Source: JANYIP01 sp031394045
GTDB taxonomy: Bacteria; Actinomycetota; Actinomycetes; Prado026
Reading direction: 5' to 3'
Length of the DNA stretch: 7,439 nucleotides
NCBI GenBank assembly: GCA_031394045.1
Contig: JANMWN010000167.1
Location: forward strand, 1-7,439
Every line of letters starts with the position of its first letter. Position 1 is the first letter of the stretch. The position numbers were made by a program, and so were the translations under genes. The notes beneath the pieces are model-generated. The model made no database searches. It was not told the origin of the DNA and saw nothing but the letters and a program-made list of their open reading frames with translations. Below, in pieces: positions 1 through 7,064 of the stretch.

Positions 1-287
1 CGGCCGACCAGCCAGCGCGAGCACTGGGCCGCCCCCGCGCCGATCTCGAGCACGCTGCGCCCGGCGACCGACCCGAGCAGCCCGGCGGCGCCCTCGTCCA
101 GCCCCTCGGGGCCCCAGACGAAGCGGGCATCCCCCAGGAAGGCGCCGTGCTCGGCCTGGTAGCTGTCCGCCTCGGCATCCCACCAGCTCCGCATCGCGGC
201 GCGGGACTCCTGCGGCGACGCCTCGCCTCGGCCAGCACTGCCGATCGGCCGCTCGGCGGCGGTCGGTCCTTCAATTGACCCTGTCAC
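1..287 (-). CDS. Class I SAM-dependent methyltransferase, N-terminal part (gene runs off the left edge)
   Basis: The reverse complement reads open from a GTG at 287 to the window edge, giving 95 codons of the amino-terminal part. A variable lead of about 31 residues is followed by SWWDAEADSYQAEHGAFLGD near residues 33-52, then by VLEIGAGAAQCSRWL near residues 78-92. The latter is motif I, the glycine-rich SAM-binding loop of Rossmann-fold methyltransferases. The WWDAEADxYQxEHG block is typical of an actinobacterial methyltransferase subfamily; its substrate is unknown to me and cannot be read from this fragment. The gene is divergent from rpsA. GTG 287 has no Shine-Dalgarno but lies 7 nt after a -10-like TACGTT, which suits a leaderless mRNA. 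An in-frame ATG at 194, just before the conserved block, is the alternative start. The family call is firm; the start is not. Confidence 0.85.
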   Translation of the reverse strand, partial: MTGSIEGPTAAERPIGSAGRGEASPQESRAAMRSWWDAEADSYQAEHGAFLGDARFVWGPEGLDEGAAGLLGSVAGRSVLEIGAGAAQCSRWLVG

Positions 288-304
288 GGGCGCAAACGTA
301 GACT
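275..304 (+). promoter_or_regulatory. Probable housekeeping-sigma promoter of rpsA
   Basis: TTGACC at 275-280 matches the -35 consensus TTGACA in five of six positions. An 18-nt spacer separates it from TAGACT at 299-304, which fits the TAnnnT form of actinobacterial -10 boxes. Transcription would begin near 311, leaving an untranslated leader of about 143 nt before the rpsA ATG at 455. The -35 lies inside the first codons of the divergent methyltransferase if that gene starts at GTG 287. This is a motif match only. Confidence 0.6.
295..300 (-). promoter_or_regulatory. Possible -10 box of the divergent methyltransferase gene (leaderless)
   Basis: Read on the minus strand, TACGTT fits TAnnnT and ends 7 nt before the GTG at 287, the spacing expected when transcription begins at or next to the start codon. 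No good -35 is seen 17-18 nt upstream. The box shares two base pairs (299-300) with the rpsA -10 on the other strand, so the two promoters could not be occupied at once. Confidence 0.35.
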
Positions 305-454
305 GCGCGGTGCGTTGTGGGCCTGTGCGACCTCATACGGAGCAGGCACGCGCTGGACGGTCGTGGTGTTCTCTCTCCTGACAACCCGGTGACTTTCCGA
401 GGGCCCGCCATGCACCCGCACTATTTCCCTGTCCGCAACGGAGCCCCTACTCAT

Positions 455-1933
455 ATGACGAGCACTCTGGCCGAGCTGGCCCAGGCGACCACCAAGCAGG
501 TCGCAGTCAACGACATCGGCTCGGCCGATGACTTCATGGCCGCGATCGACGAGACGATCAAGTACTTCAACGATGGCGACATCGTCGAGGGCATCATCGT
601 CAAGGTCGACCGCGACGAGGTCCTCCTCGACATCGGCTACAAGACCGAGGGTGTCATCCCCTCTCGTGAGCTGTCGATCAAGCACGACGTCGACCCCAAC
701 GAGGTCGTCAAGGTCGGTGACCAGATCGAGGCCCTGGTCCTCCAGAAGGAGGACAAGGAGGGCCGGCTGATCCTGTCCAAGAAGCGCGCCCAGTACGAGC
801 GGGCGTGGGGCACGATCGAGACGATCAAGGAAGAGGACGGCGTCGTCACCGGCACCGTCATCGAGGTCGTCAAGGGCGGCCTGATCCTCGACATCGGCCT
901 GCGTGGCTTCCTGCCCGCCTCCCTCGTCGAGATGCGTCGGGTCCGCGATCTCCAGCCGTACGTCGGCAAGGAGCTCGAGGCCAAGATCATCGAGCTGGAC
1001 AAGAACCGCAACAACGTGGTCCTGTCCCGCCGCGCCTGGCTCGAGCAGACCCAGTCCGAGGTACGCCAGACCTTCCTGACCACCCTGCAGAAGGGCCAGG
1101 TCCGCTCCGGCGTCGTCTCCTCGATCGTCAACTTCGGCGCGTTCGTCGACCTCGGCGGCGTCGACGGGCTGGTGCACGTGTCCGAGCTGTCCTGGAAGCA
1201 CATCGACCACCCGTCCGAGGTCGTCGAGGTGGGCCAGGAGGTCACGGTCGAGGTCCTCGACGTCGACATGGACCGCGAGCGCGTCTCGCTCTCGCTCAAG
1301 GCCACCCAGGAAGACCCCTGGCAGCAGTTCGCCCGTACCCACCAGATCGGCCAGGTCGTGCCGGGCAAGGTCACCAAGCTCGTCCCGTTCGGTGCGTTCG
1401 TGCGCGTCGACGAGGGCATCGAGGGTCTGGTGCACATCTCCGAGCTGGCCGAGCGCCACGTGGAGATCCCGGAGCAGGTCGTCCAGGTCGGCGACGACAT
1501 CTTCGTCAAGGTGATCGACATCGACCTCGAGCGTCGCCGGATCAGCCTGTCGCTCAAGCAGGCCAACGAAGGCACCGTCGGCGAGGCGGTCGGCGACACG
1601 TTCGACCCGACGCTGTACGGCATGCCGGCCACCTACGACGAGGCTGGGGCGTACATCTACCCGGACGGCTTCGACCCGGAGACCGGCGAGTGGCTCGACG
1701 GGTACGACACGCAGCGAGAGGCCTGGGAGAAGCAGTACGCCGAGGCTCAGGTGCGGTTCGAGGCGCACAAGAAGCAGATCGAGGAGGCTCGCAAGGCCGA
1801 CGCCGAGGCCGTGGCCGAGACGCCTGCGACCTACTCGTCCGTTCCTGAGGAGGTCGAGGGTGAGGCCACCGGCACCCTGGCGTCCGACGAGGCGCTCGCG
1901 GCCCTGCGCGAGAAGCTCACCGGCGAAGGCTGA
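455..1933 (+). CDS. rpsA: 30S ribosomal protein S1
   Basis: Encodes a 492-residue S1 protein, which binds mRNA on the 30S subunit and helps initiation. Four S1 (OB-fold) domains are visible: about 40-110 (DGDIVEG to LSKKRA), 128-193, 213-283 (ending VSLSLK) and 298-368 (ending ISLSLK). Domains 3 and 4 carry the FGAFV and GLVH(V/I)SEL signatures. Residues 370-492 form a charged, mostly acidic tail ending LREKLTGEG. Four domains plus a tail is the usual actinobacterial form; E. coli S1 has six. ATG 455 is chosen because the family begins MTS...VAVNDIGS; GGAG at 440-443 lies 11 nt upstream. An in-frame ATG at 410 with GAGGG 6 nt upstream would add 15 residues and cannot be excluded. The gene has its own promoter and is followed by a terminator, so it is probably a single transcription unit here. 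Confidence 0.97.
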   Translation: MTSTLAELAQATTKQVAVNDIGSADDFMAAIDETIKYFNDGDIVEGIIVKVDRDEVLLDIGYKTEGVIPSRELSIKHDVDPNEVVKVGDQIEALVLQKEDKEGRLILSKKRAQYERAWGTIETIKEEDGVVTGTVIEVVKGGLILDIGLRGFLPASLVEMRRVRDLQPYVGKELEAKIIELDKNRNNVVLSRRAWLEQTQSEVRQTFLTTLQKGQVRSGVVSSIVNFGAFVDLGGVDGLVHVSELSWKHIDHPSEVVEVGQEVTVEVLDVDMDRERVSLSLKATQEDPWQQFARTHQIGQVVPGKVTKLVPFGAFVRVDEGIEGLVHISELAERHVEIPEQVVQVGDDIFVKVIDIDLERRRISLSLKQANEGTVGEAVGDTFDPTLYGMPATYDEAGAYIYPDGFDPETGEWLDGYDTQREAWEKQYAEAQVRFEAHKKQIEEARKADAEAVAETPATYSSVPEEVEGEATGTLASDEALAALREKLTGEG

Positions 1934-1966
1934 TCCAGCCGCTGGCAGCAGTACCGCACGAGCACG

Positions 1967-2002
1967 ACGAAGGCGTCGCCCCCTCGGGGACGGCGCCTTC
2001 GT
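1967..2002 (+). terminator. Hairpin terminator after rpsA
   Basis: ACGAAGGCG at 1967-1975 pairs perfectly with CGCCTTCGT at 1994-2002. The stem extends inward through a G-T wobble and further G-C pairs, with one A-C mismatch, to a small loop around CCCTCGG. It begins 33 nt after the rpsA stop. No T-run follows, which is common for actinobacterial terminators. A second, longer hairpin (the 52-bp repeat) starts 17 nt further on. Confidence 0.7.
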
Positions 2003-2019
2003 ACTTGCCAGTGCCAACG

Positions 2020-2071
2020 CGACCTGTCCGGGTCGGTGTGCGCTGGAGCGCGCGCCGACCCGGACAAGTCG
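2020..2071 (+). repeat. 52-bp palindromic repeat, copy 1 (upstream of the HEAT gene)
   Basis: The whole 52 nt folds into one hairpin: 24-position arms around a TGGA loop. The outer 17 positions of each arm (CGACCTGTCCGGGTCGG against CCGACCCGGACAAGTCG) are complementary except for one C-A mismatch; the inner 7 pair through G-C and G-T pairs. A second copy at 2734-2785, in the same orientation, is identical at 48 of 52 positions. The copies lie on either side of the HEAT-repeat gene. It may be a dispersed REP-like intergenic element or act as a second terminator behind rpsA. No transposase or integrase is present in the window. Confidence 0.85.
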
Positions 2072-2100
2072 AGGCCACGTACCCTCGCCCCAACGTCGCG

Positions 2101-2106
2101 AAGGAG
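2101..2106 (+). promoter_or_regulatory. Ribosome binding site of the HEAT-repeat gene
   Basis: AAGGAG is a near-perfect Shine-Dalgarno, 5 nt before ATG 2112 and 8 nt before the in-frame GTG 2115. It fixes the start here even though the reading frame stays open back to 1860 through the terminator and the 52-bp repeat. Confidence 0.8.
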
Positions 2107-2111
2107 CCCGG

Positions 2112-2711
2112 ATGGTGACCGAGGAGACGATCGAGCTCCTTCTGCGGTCTCAGGACGCCGAGTTCCTCGATCAGTCTGCCGAGCCGAGCCTGCCGATCGC
2201 GGCCTTGATAGTGACCACAGCGGGCGACGAGTTGTGGGCCTCGGCACAGGTACTGCTGGCCAGCCCCGACCCCAGGCGTCGGATCCTTGGGACCAGGCTG
2301 GCACGTGAGGCGACCCCGTTTCAGGCGGAGGCTGCCGAGGTGCTGGGAGCGCTGCTCGCTAGCGAGTCGAACCAAGACGTCATCTGGTGGCTGGTGCGCG
2401 CATTCGGCTTTCTCAACAGCGAGTCGGTGACGAACCTGCTGCCGGCGTTGGCTCGGGACGAGTCGGCGCGGATCCGCTACAACGTCGCTACCGCGCTGGC
2501 CAACTGCGCGGAGCTCCGTCCCGCCTCGTTGGACGCTCTGACCGAGCTGGCCCGTGATGACGACGCGGAGGTGCGGTTCTCCGCCGTCTACGAGCTGGGT
2601 GCCTGGTGGGGTTTGGACCATGACCCACATGTGCGCGGCACCTTGGAACGGGCATTGTCTGACAGTGCACCATTCGTCGCCAAGGCGGCCGCCGACGCCC
2701 TCGAGAACTAG
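2112..2711 (+). CDS. Small HEAT-repeat protein of unknown role
   Basis: Encodes 199 residues with no signal peptide or membrane segment, so probably cytoplasmic. After about 35 residues it is a run of helical pairs of HEAT type: roughly 39-66 (SPDPRRRILGTRLAREA), 71-98, 104-131 (DESARIRYNVATALAN), 138-165 (DDDAEVRFSAVYELGAWW) and 170-198 (SDSAPFVAKAAADALEN). The aspartate turn followed by VRxxAxxxLG is the diagnostic part. Such solenoids bind proteins or nucleic acids; no catalytic residues are visible and the partner is unknown. Start ATG 2112 is set by AAGGAG at 2101. The gene sits between two 52-bp palindromes, copy 1 ending 40 nt before its start and copy 2 starting 22 nt after its stop. 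Codon choice looks less GC-biased than in rpsA or uvrB (for example an ATA isoleucine at codon 33), which hints at transfer. No promoter of its own was recognised. Confidence 0.85.
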   Translation: MVTEETIELLLRSQDAEFLDQSAEPSLPIAALIVTTAGDELWASAQVLLASPDPRRRILGTRLAREATPFQAEAAEVLGALLASESNQDVIWWLVRAFGFLNSESVTNLLPALARDESARIRYNVATALANCAELRPASLDALTELARDDDAEVRFSAVYELGAWWGLDHDPHVRGTLERALSDSAPFVAKAAADALEN

Positions 2712-2733
2712 GACCTGGCGAGCGTCTCGGACG

Positions 2734-2785
2734 CGACTTGTCCGGGCCGGTGTGCGCGGGAGCGCGCGCTGACCCGGACAAGTCG
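2734..2785 (+). repeat. 52-bp palindromic repeat, copy 2 (between convergent genes)
   Basis: Same length and orientation as copy 1, differing at 4 of 52 positions. The outer 13 base pairs of each arm (CGACTTGTCCGGG against CCCGGACAAGTCG) are perfect and the loop is GGGA. The outer C-A mismatch of copy 1 is here a T-A pair, while a C-A mismatch appears at position 14 of the arm. It lies 22 nt after the HEAT gene stop and 15 nt from the stop of the opposite-strand glycoside hydrolase, so as RNA on either strand it could serve as a bidirectional terminator. Confidence 0.85.
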
Positions 2786-2800
2786 AGCGGGCGGTACGGG

Positions 2801-3787
2801 TCAGGCGGGGTTGGCCAGGTAGCTCGGGTCGTTGCCCATCGCCTTCCACGCTCCCTGCGCCGAGGCGGAGGTGCTGTAGTTGAACGAGCAGACCGCGTCG
2901 ATGTTGATCCCGCTCCAGGACAGCGCCACCGTGAACTGCGCATAGGCCGGGAGCTTGAACATGGCCTGCGCATCCTTGATCCAGGCGGCCTTGCGGCCGG
3001 CGATCGCCCGGTCCTCGACCGAGCCCCACTCGGCGAGCATGAGCTGCTTGGTCGGGTGCAGCTTGCCGAACGCTTGGATGCCGGCGACCAGCATCCACAA
3101 TGGTGTCCACGTCTGCGACTGCTTGCAGCCGGCCCAGTTGTAGACGTCCGCTGCGATCGCGTCGACGTACGCGTCGCCGGGGTAGTAGTTGTTGACGCCG
3201 CCGGAGTCGGTCCGGTTGAAGCCCCAGCCGGTGAAGATGGCGACGTACTTGGCGTTGGTCACGCCGGACGCCCGCATCACCGTGACGAACTTGCGGAAGG
3301 CGGCCGCGAACTGCGGGCCGTTGCCGCTGCCGGTGCTGCCGGAGGCCTCCGGCTCGTGGTTGAACGAGATCCAGACCGGCTTGGCGAACGCCTTGATCTG
3401 CGCCGCCATGTTCTGCATGTCCTTGTAGAGCGCGCTGCCGGGGGCAGCCGCGGCGATGTCAGCAAACCTGATCTTGCTGTTGTTGACGCGCTGCGCCTTG
3501 ATGCTCATGACGATCGTGTGCCCGGTGTCGCGCATCCAGATCTGGCTGGAGCCGAACAGCTTGGGCGAGTCCCACGAGCGGTAGTCGCGGATGCCCTCCA
3601 TGTGCCGACCGAGGACCCTCTCGTCGGTCGTGACCTGCGTCTGGTTGTCGGCTGCGGCGCCGAAGATGATCGGTCTGGTGGGAGATGCTGCCTGTCCGGT
3701 GCCCTGCACGCCGACGGCCACAGCCGAGCTGGCGACCAGGAGGATTGCGGTGGAGACGAGCACGGACCGGCGGATGGGCGCGATCAA
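2801..3787 (-). CDS. Secreted GH26-like glycoside hydrolase
   Basis: Encodes 328 residues. The N-terminus is a Sec-type signal peptide: a basic IAPIRRS start, a hydrophobic run at about 9-27, and likely cleavage near GQAAS (32-35). The mature part resembles (beta/alpha)8 glycosidases of family GH26, clan A. WISFNHEPE at 139-147 carries the His-Glu pair expected for the acid/base catalyst (H144, E145). GDAYVDAIAADVYNW at 204-218 matches the conserved strand-6 region, and LAEWGS at 251-256 supplies the likely nucleophile E253. GH26 enzymes cut beta-mannans and related beta-glycans; the substrate here cannot be told. There is no lipobox, LPXTG or binding module, so the product is probably released. 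The TTG start at 3787 is fixed by an AAGGAG 6 nt upstream; the frame stays open further upstream only because it overlies coaE. The gene is convergent with the HEAT gene and divergent from coaE. Confidence 0.85.
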   Translation of the reverse strand: MIAPIRRSVLVSTAILLVASSAVAVGVQGTGQAASPTRPIIFGAAADNQTQVTTDERVLGRHMEGIRDYRSWDSPKLFGSSQIWMRDTGHTIVMSIKAQRVNNSKIRFADIAAAAPGSALYKDMQNMAAQIKAFAKPVWISFNHEPEASGSTGSGNGPQFAAAFRKFVTVMRASGVTNAKYVAIFTGWGFNRTDSGGVNNYYPGDAYVDAIAADVYNWAGCKQSQTWTPLWMLVAGIQAFGKLHPTKQLMLAEWGSVEDRAIAGRKAAWIKDAQAMFKLPAYAQFTVALSWSGINIDAVCSFNYSTSASAQGAWKAMGNDPSYLANPA

Positions 3788-3793
3788 TAGACT

Positions 3794-3799
3794 CTCCTT
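3794..3799 (-). promoter_or_regulatory. Ribosome binding site selecting a TTG start
   Basis: On the minus strand AAGGAG is followed by a 6-nt spacer (AGTCTA) and then TTG at 3787, directly before the coding of a good signal peptide. This makes the rare TTG the best start of the glycoside hydrolase. Confidence 0.75.
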
Positions 3800-3879
3800 G
3801 CGGAGGTCGGACGCGGCTCCCGGGGCTGCCGGGTCGCCCGCCCATTCGCCCGACCAGCGGATGGAACGTTGATGACCTA

Positions 3880-3909
3880 ACGCTAACCCAGGCGGCAACC
3901 AGCCACCAA
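3880..3909 (-). promoter_or_regulatory. Candidate promoter of the glycoside hydrolase gene
   Basis: Read on the minus strand, TTGGTG (3909-3904), an 18-nt spacer and TAGCGT (3885-3880) form a plausible -35/-10 pair. The leader would be about 85 nt. The -10 lies in a short direct repeat, GTTAGC GTTAGG, which could bind a regulator but is too short to claim as an operator. The rest of the divergent region to coaE (3788-3941) shows nothing else I can name, and no clear coaE promoter. Confidence 0.35.
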
Positions 3910-3941
3910 CCGCAGCCGGACGACAGGAAGGCGGGCGGGTC

Positions 3942-4598
3942 GTGATCAAGGTCGGCCTCACCGGCGGCATCGGCAGCGGCAAGTCCGCCGTGGCCGCCCT
4001 GCTGGCCGCACACGGCGCGGTGGTGGTCGACGCCGACCGGCTGGCCCGTGAGGTGGTCGAGCCAGGTACCCCGGGGCTGGCGCAGGTCGTGGCGGCCTTC
4101 GGCCCGCGGGTGCTGCGCCACGACGGAACGCTCGACCGGGCCGCCCTGGCGGCGCGGGTCTTCAGCGCGGCCGGTTCCGCCGGTACGGCTGGTACAGACG
4201 CTGACCGGGCGCTGCTCGAGTCGATCATCCATCCCCTCGTGGGGGCCCGGGCCGAGGAGCTGATCGCGGCGGCTGCCGCCAGCGAGGAGTCCGAGCGGGC
4301 GGCCGGGCTGGTCGTCGTCTACGACGTGCCCCTGCTGGTCGAGAACGGCCTGGCGCACGGGTACGACGTGGTGGTGGTGGTCGACGCCGCCGAGTCGACC
4401 CGGCTGGCGCGGCTGGAGCTCCGGGGCCTTCCGGAGCAGGAGGCGCGGGACCGGATGGCGGCCCAGGCCAGCCGCGAGGAGCGGCTCACGGCCGCCGACA
4501 TGGTGGTGGACAACGACGGCTCGGCGGCCGACCTAGAGAGCGCGGTCGATGCCCTGTGGGCGGAGCTGCTCCGGCGGGCTATGGCAGCAGGAGGGTAG
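3942..4598 (+). CDS. coaE: Dephospho-CoA kinase
   Basis: Encodes 218 residues of the enzyme that phosphorylates dephospho-CoA at the 3'-hydroxyl of its ribose, using ATP; this is the last step of CoA synthesis in the cytoplasm. The P-loop GLTGGIGSGKS is at 5-15. VVDADRLAREVVEPG (28-42) holds the conserved D30/D32 region. ESIIHPLV (93-100) and YDVPLLVENGL (127-137) are further family blocks, and the C-terminal part has the usual QASREERLTAADMVVDNDG (175-193). GTG 3942 starts the protein exactly where the family starts, with AGGAAGG at 3925-3931 upstream. The length is that of a plain CoaE; the GrpB-like C-terminal extension of mycobacterial CoaE is absent. Residues 77-85 form a small Ala-Gly-Ser/Thr insertion. 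The last 20 bp overlap the 3' end of the opposite-strand small ORF. Confidence 0.96.
   Translation: MIKVGLTGGIGSGKSAVAALLAAHGAVVVDADRLAREVVEPGTPGLAQVVAAFGPRVLRHDGTLDRAALAARVFSAAGSAGTAGTDADRALLESIIHPLVGARAEELIAAAAASEESERAAGLVVVYDVPLLVENGLAHGYDVVVVVDAAESTRLARLELRGLPEQEARDRMAAQASREERLTAADMVVDNDGSAADLESAVDALWAELLRRAMAAGG
4170..4196 (+). repeat. Three imperfect 9-bp repeats inside coaE
   Basis: GCCGGTTCC, GCCGGTACG and GCTGGTACA stand in tandem and in frame, encoding AGS-AGT-AGT (residues 77-85). They fall where CoaE proteins normally have a short loop before the ESIIHP helix, so this looks like an expanded loop that keeps the frame. Confidence 0.6.
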
Positions 4599-4764
4599 AG
4601 GTCACGACGTCGGTCACCAGCAGCATCGCGGTGACGGCGACCAGGATCCCGAGGGCGAGCCCGGCCGGGATGGCCCACCGGCCCACCTGGAAGCCGGCCC
4701 GATGGCGACCTCTGCCGCGACCGCGCCTGCGCCGGTGGCGGGCACGCTGGGAACGGTCGACCAC
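4579..4764 (-). CDS. Putative small single-helix membrane protein, Arg-rich N-terminus
   Basis: Encodes 61 residues from a GTG at 4764. Residues 4-22 are strongly basic (RHRRRRGRGRGRHR), followed by one hydrophobic segment from about W30 to V50 (WAIPAGLALGILVAVTAMLLV) and a short hydrophobic tail to the end. By the positive-inside rule the N-terminus should be cytoplasmic. I do not recognise a family. In favour of a real gene: the clean basic-then-hydrophobic layout, its fit in the otherwise empty coaE-uvrB gap, and the minus-strand gene (Rv1632c) at the same place in M. tuberculosis, though I cannot claim homology. Against: no Shine-Dalgarno is seen, the basic stretch comes from low-complexity DNA, and the stop lies inside the coaE 3' end (20-bp overlap). 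An internal GTG at codon 27 would give a 35-residue product. Confidence 0.5.
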   Translation of the reverse strand: MVDRSQRARHRRRRGRGRGRHRAGFQVGRWAIPAGLALGILVAVTAMLLVTDVVTSTLLLP

Positions 4765-4848
4765 CCGGTCAGCATGCCACGATGTGACCGCCCGTGACCT
4801 CCGGCCACCGGATGTGACGGTGTACGACCGGATGAGCGTGGACCAGCA

Positions 4849-4871
4849 CTGTCGGAGCGGGACCGTACGGT
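4849..4871 (+). promoter_or_regulatory. DNA-damage (PafBC/RecA-independent type) promoter of uvrB
   Basis: CTGTCGGAG at 4849-4857, an 8-nt spacer, and TACGGT at 4866-4871. From memory, the RecA-independent DNA-damage promoter motif of mycobacteria, activated by PafBC, is TTGTCRGTG-N8-TAnnnT. This site matches 7 of the 9 upstream positions, the exact spacing and the -10 form. The -10 ends 6 nt before the uvrB ATG, so the transcript would be leaderless or nearly so. There is no conventional -35 and no GAAC-N4-GTTC LexA box nearby. Confidence 0.65.
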
Positions 4872-4877
4872 AGGGGG

Positions 4878-7001
<2,124 letters not shown>

Positions 7002-7005
7002 GCCG

Positions 7006-7057
7006 GCAGCCAGCAGCCAGCAGCCAGCAGCCAGCAGCCAGCAGCCAGCAGCCAGCA
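7006..7057. repeat. Heptamer tandem repeat (GCAGCCA, about 7.4 copies)
   Basis: Seven perfect units of GCAGCCA run from 7006 to 7054, followed by a partial GCA. The array fills nearly all of the 63-nt gap between the uvrB stop and the stop of the convergent hydrolase gene, ending 7 nt before the latter. The unit is not a multiple of three, but the array lies outside both genes. No T-run or strong hairpin is visible there, so how the two convergent genes terminate is unclear. Confidence 0.95.
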
Positions 7058-7064
7058 CTGACCG

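Noticed and set aside
378..400. Minus-strand TTGTCAGGA as a second damage-type promoter, toward the methyltransferase
   Set aside because: No TAnnnT box lies 8 nt downstream, so it lacks the second half of the motif.
284..2017. Long open frame antisense to rpsA
   Set aside because: Low-complexity Leu/Asp/Val/Arg-rich translation with no domain, mirroring the GC-rich codon pattern of rpsA. It is a shadow frame.
1860..2111. N-terminal extension of the HEAT protein
   Set aside because: It would run through the end of rpsA, a terminator and the 52-bp repeat, while a strong ribosome binding site supports ATG 2112.
2655..2663. TTGTCTGAC within the HEAT gene as a damage-type promoter
   Set aside because: It deviates from the motif, has no -10 at the right spacing, and lies inside a coding region near its end.
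2020..2785. Attachment sites of an integrated element
   Set aside because: The flanking sequences are self-complementary hairpins, there is no integrase or excisionase between or beside them, and only one small gene is enclosed.
1917..3110. Minus-strand frame containing two similar Arg/Pro-rich segments
   Set aside because: The two similar segments are the translated 52-bp palindromes; the remainder is antisense to the HEAT gene.
3788..4228. N-terminal extension of the glycoside hydrolase
   Set aside because: It is antisense to coaE, and the TTG at 3787 has both a ribosome binding site and a directly following signal peptide.
4765..4877. LexA (SOS) box upstream of uvrB
   Set aside because: No GAAC-N4-GTTC-like sequence is present in the gap.
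7006..7057. CRISPR-like array
   Set aside because: The 7-bp units are contiguous with no spacers; this is a microsatellite.
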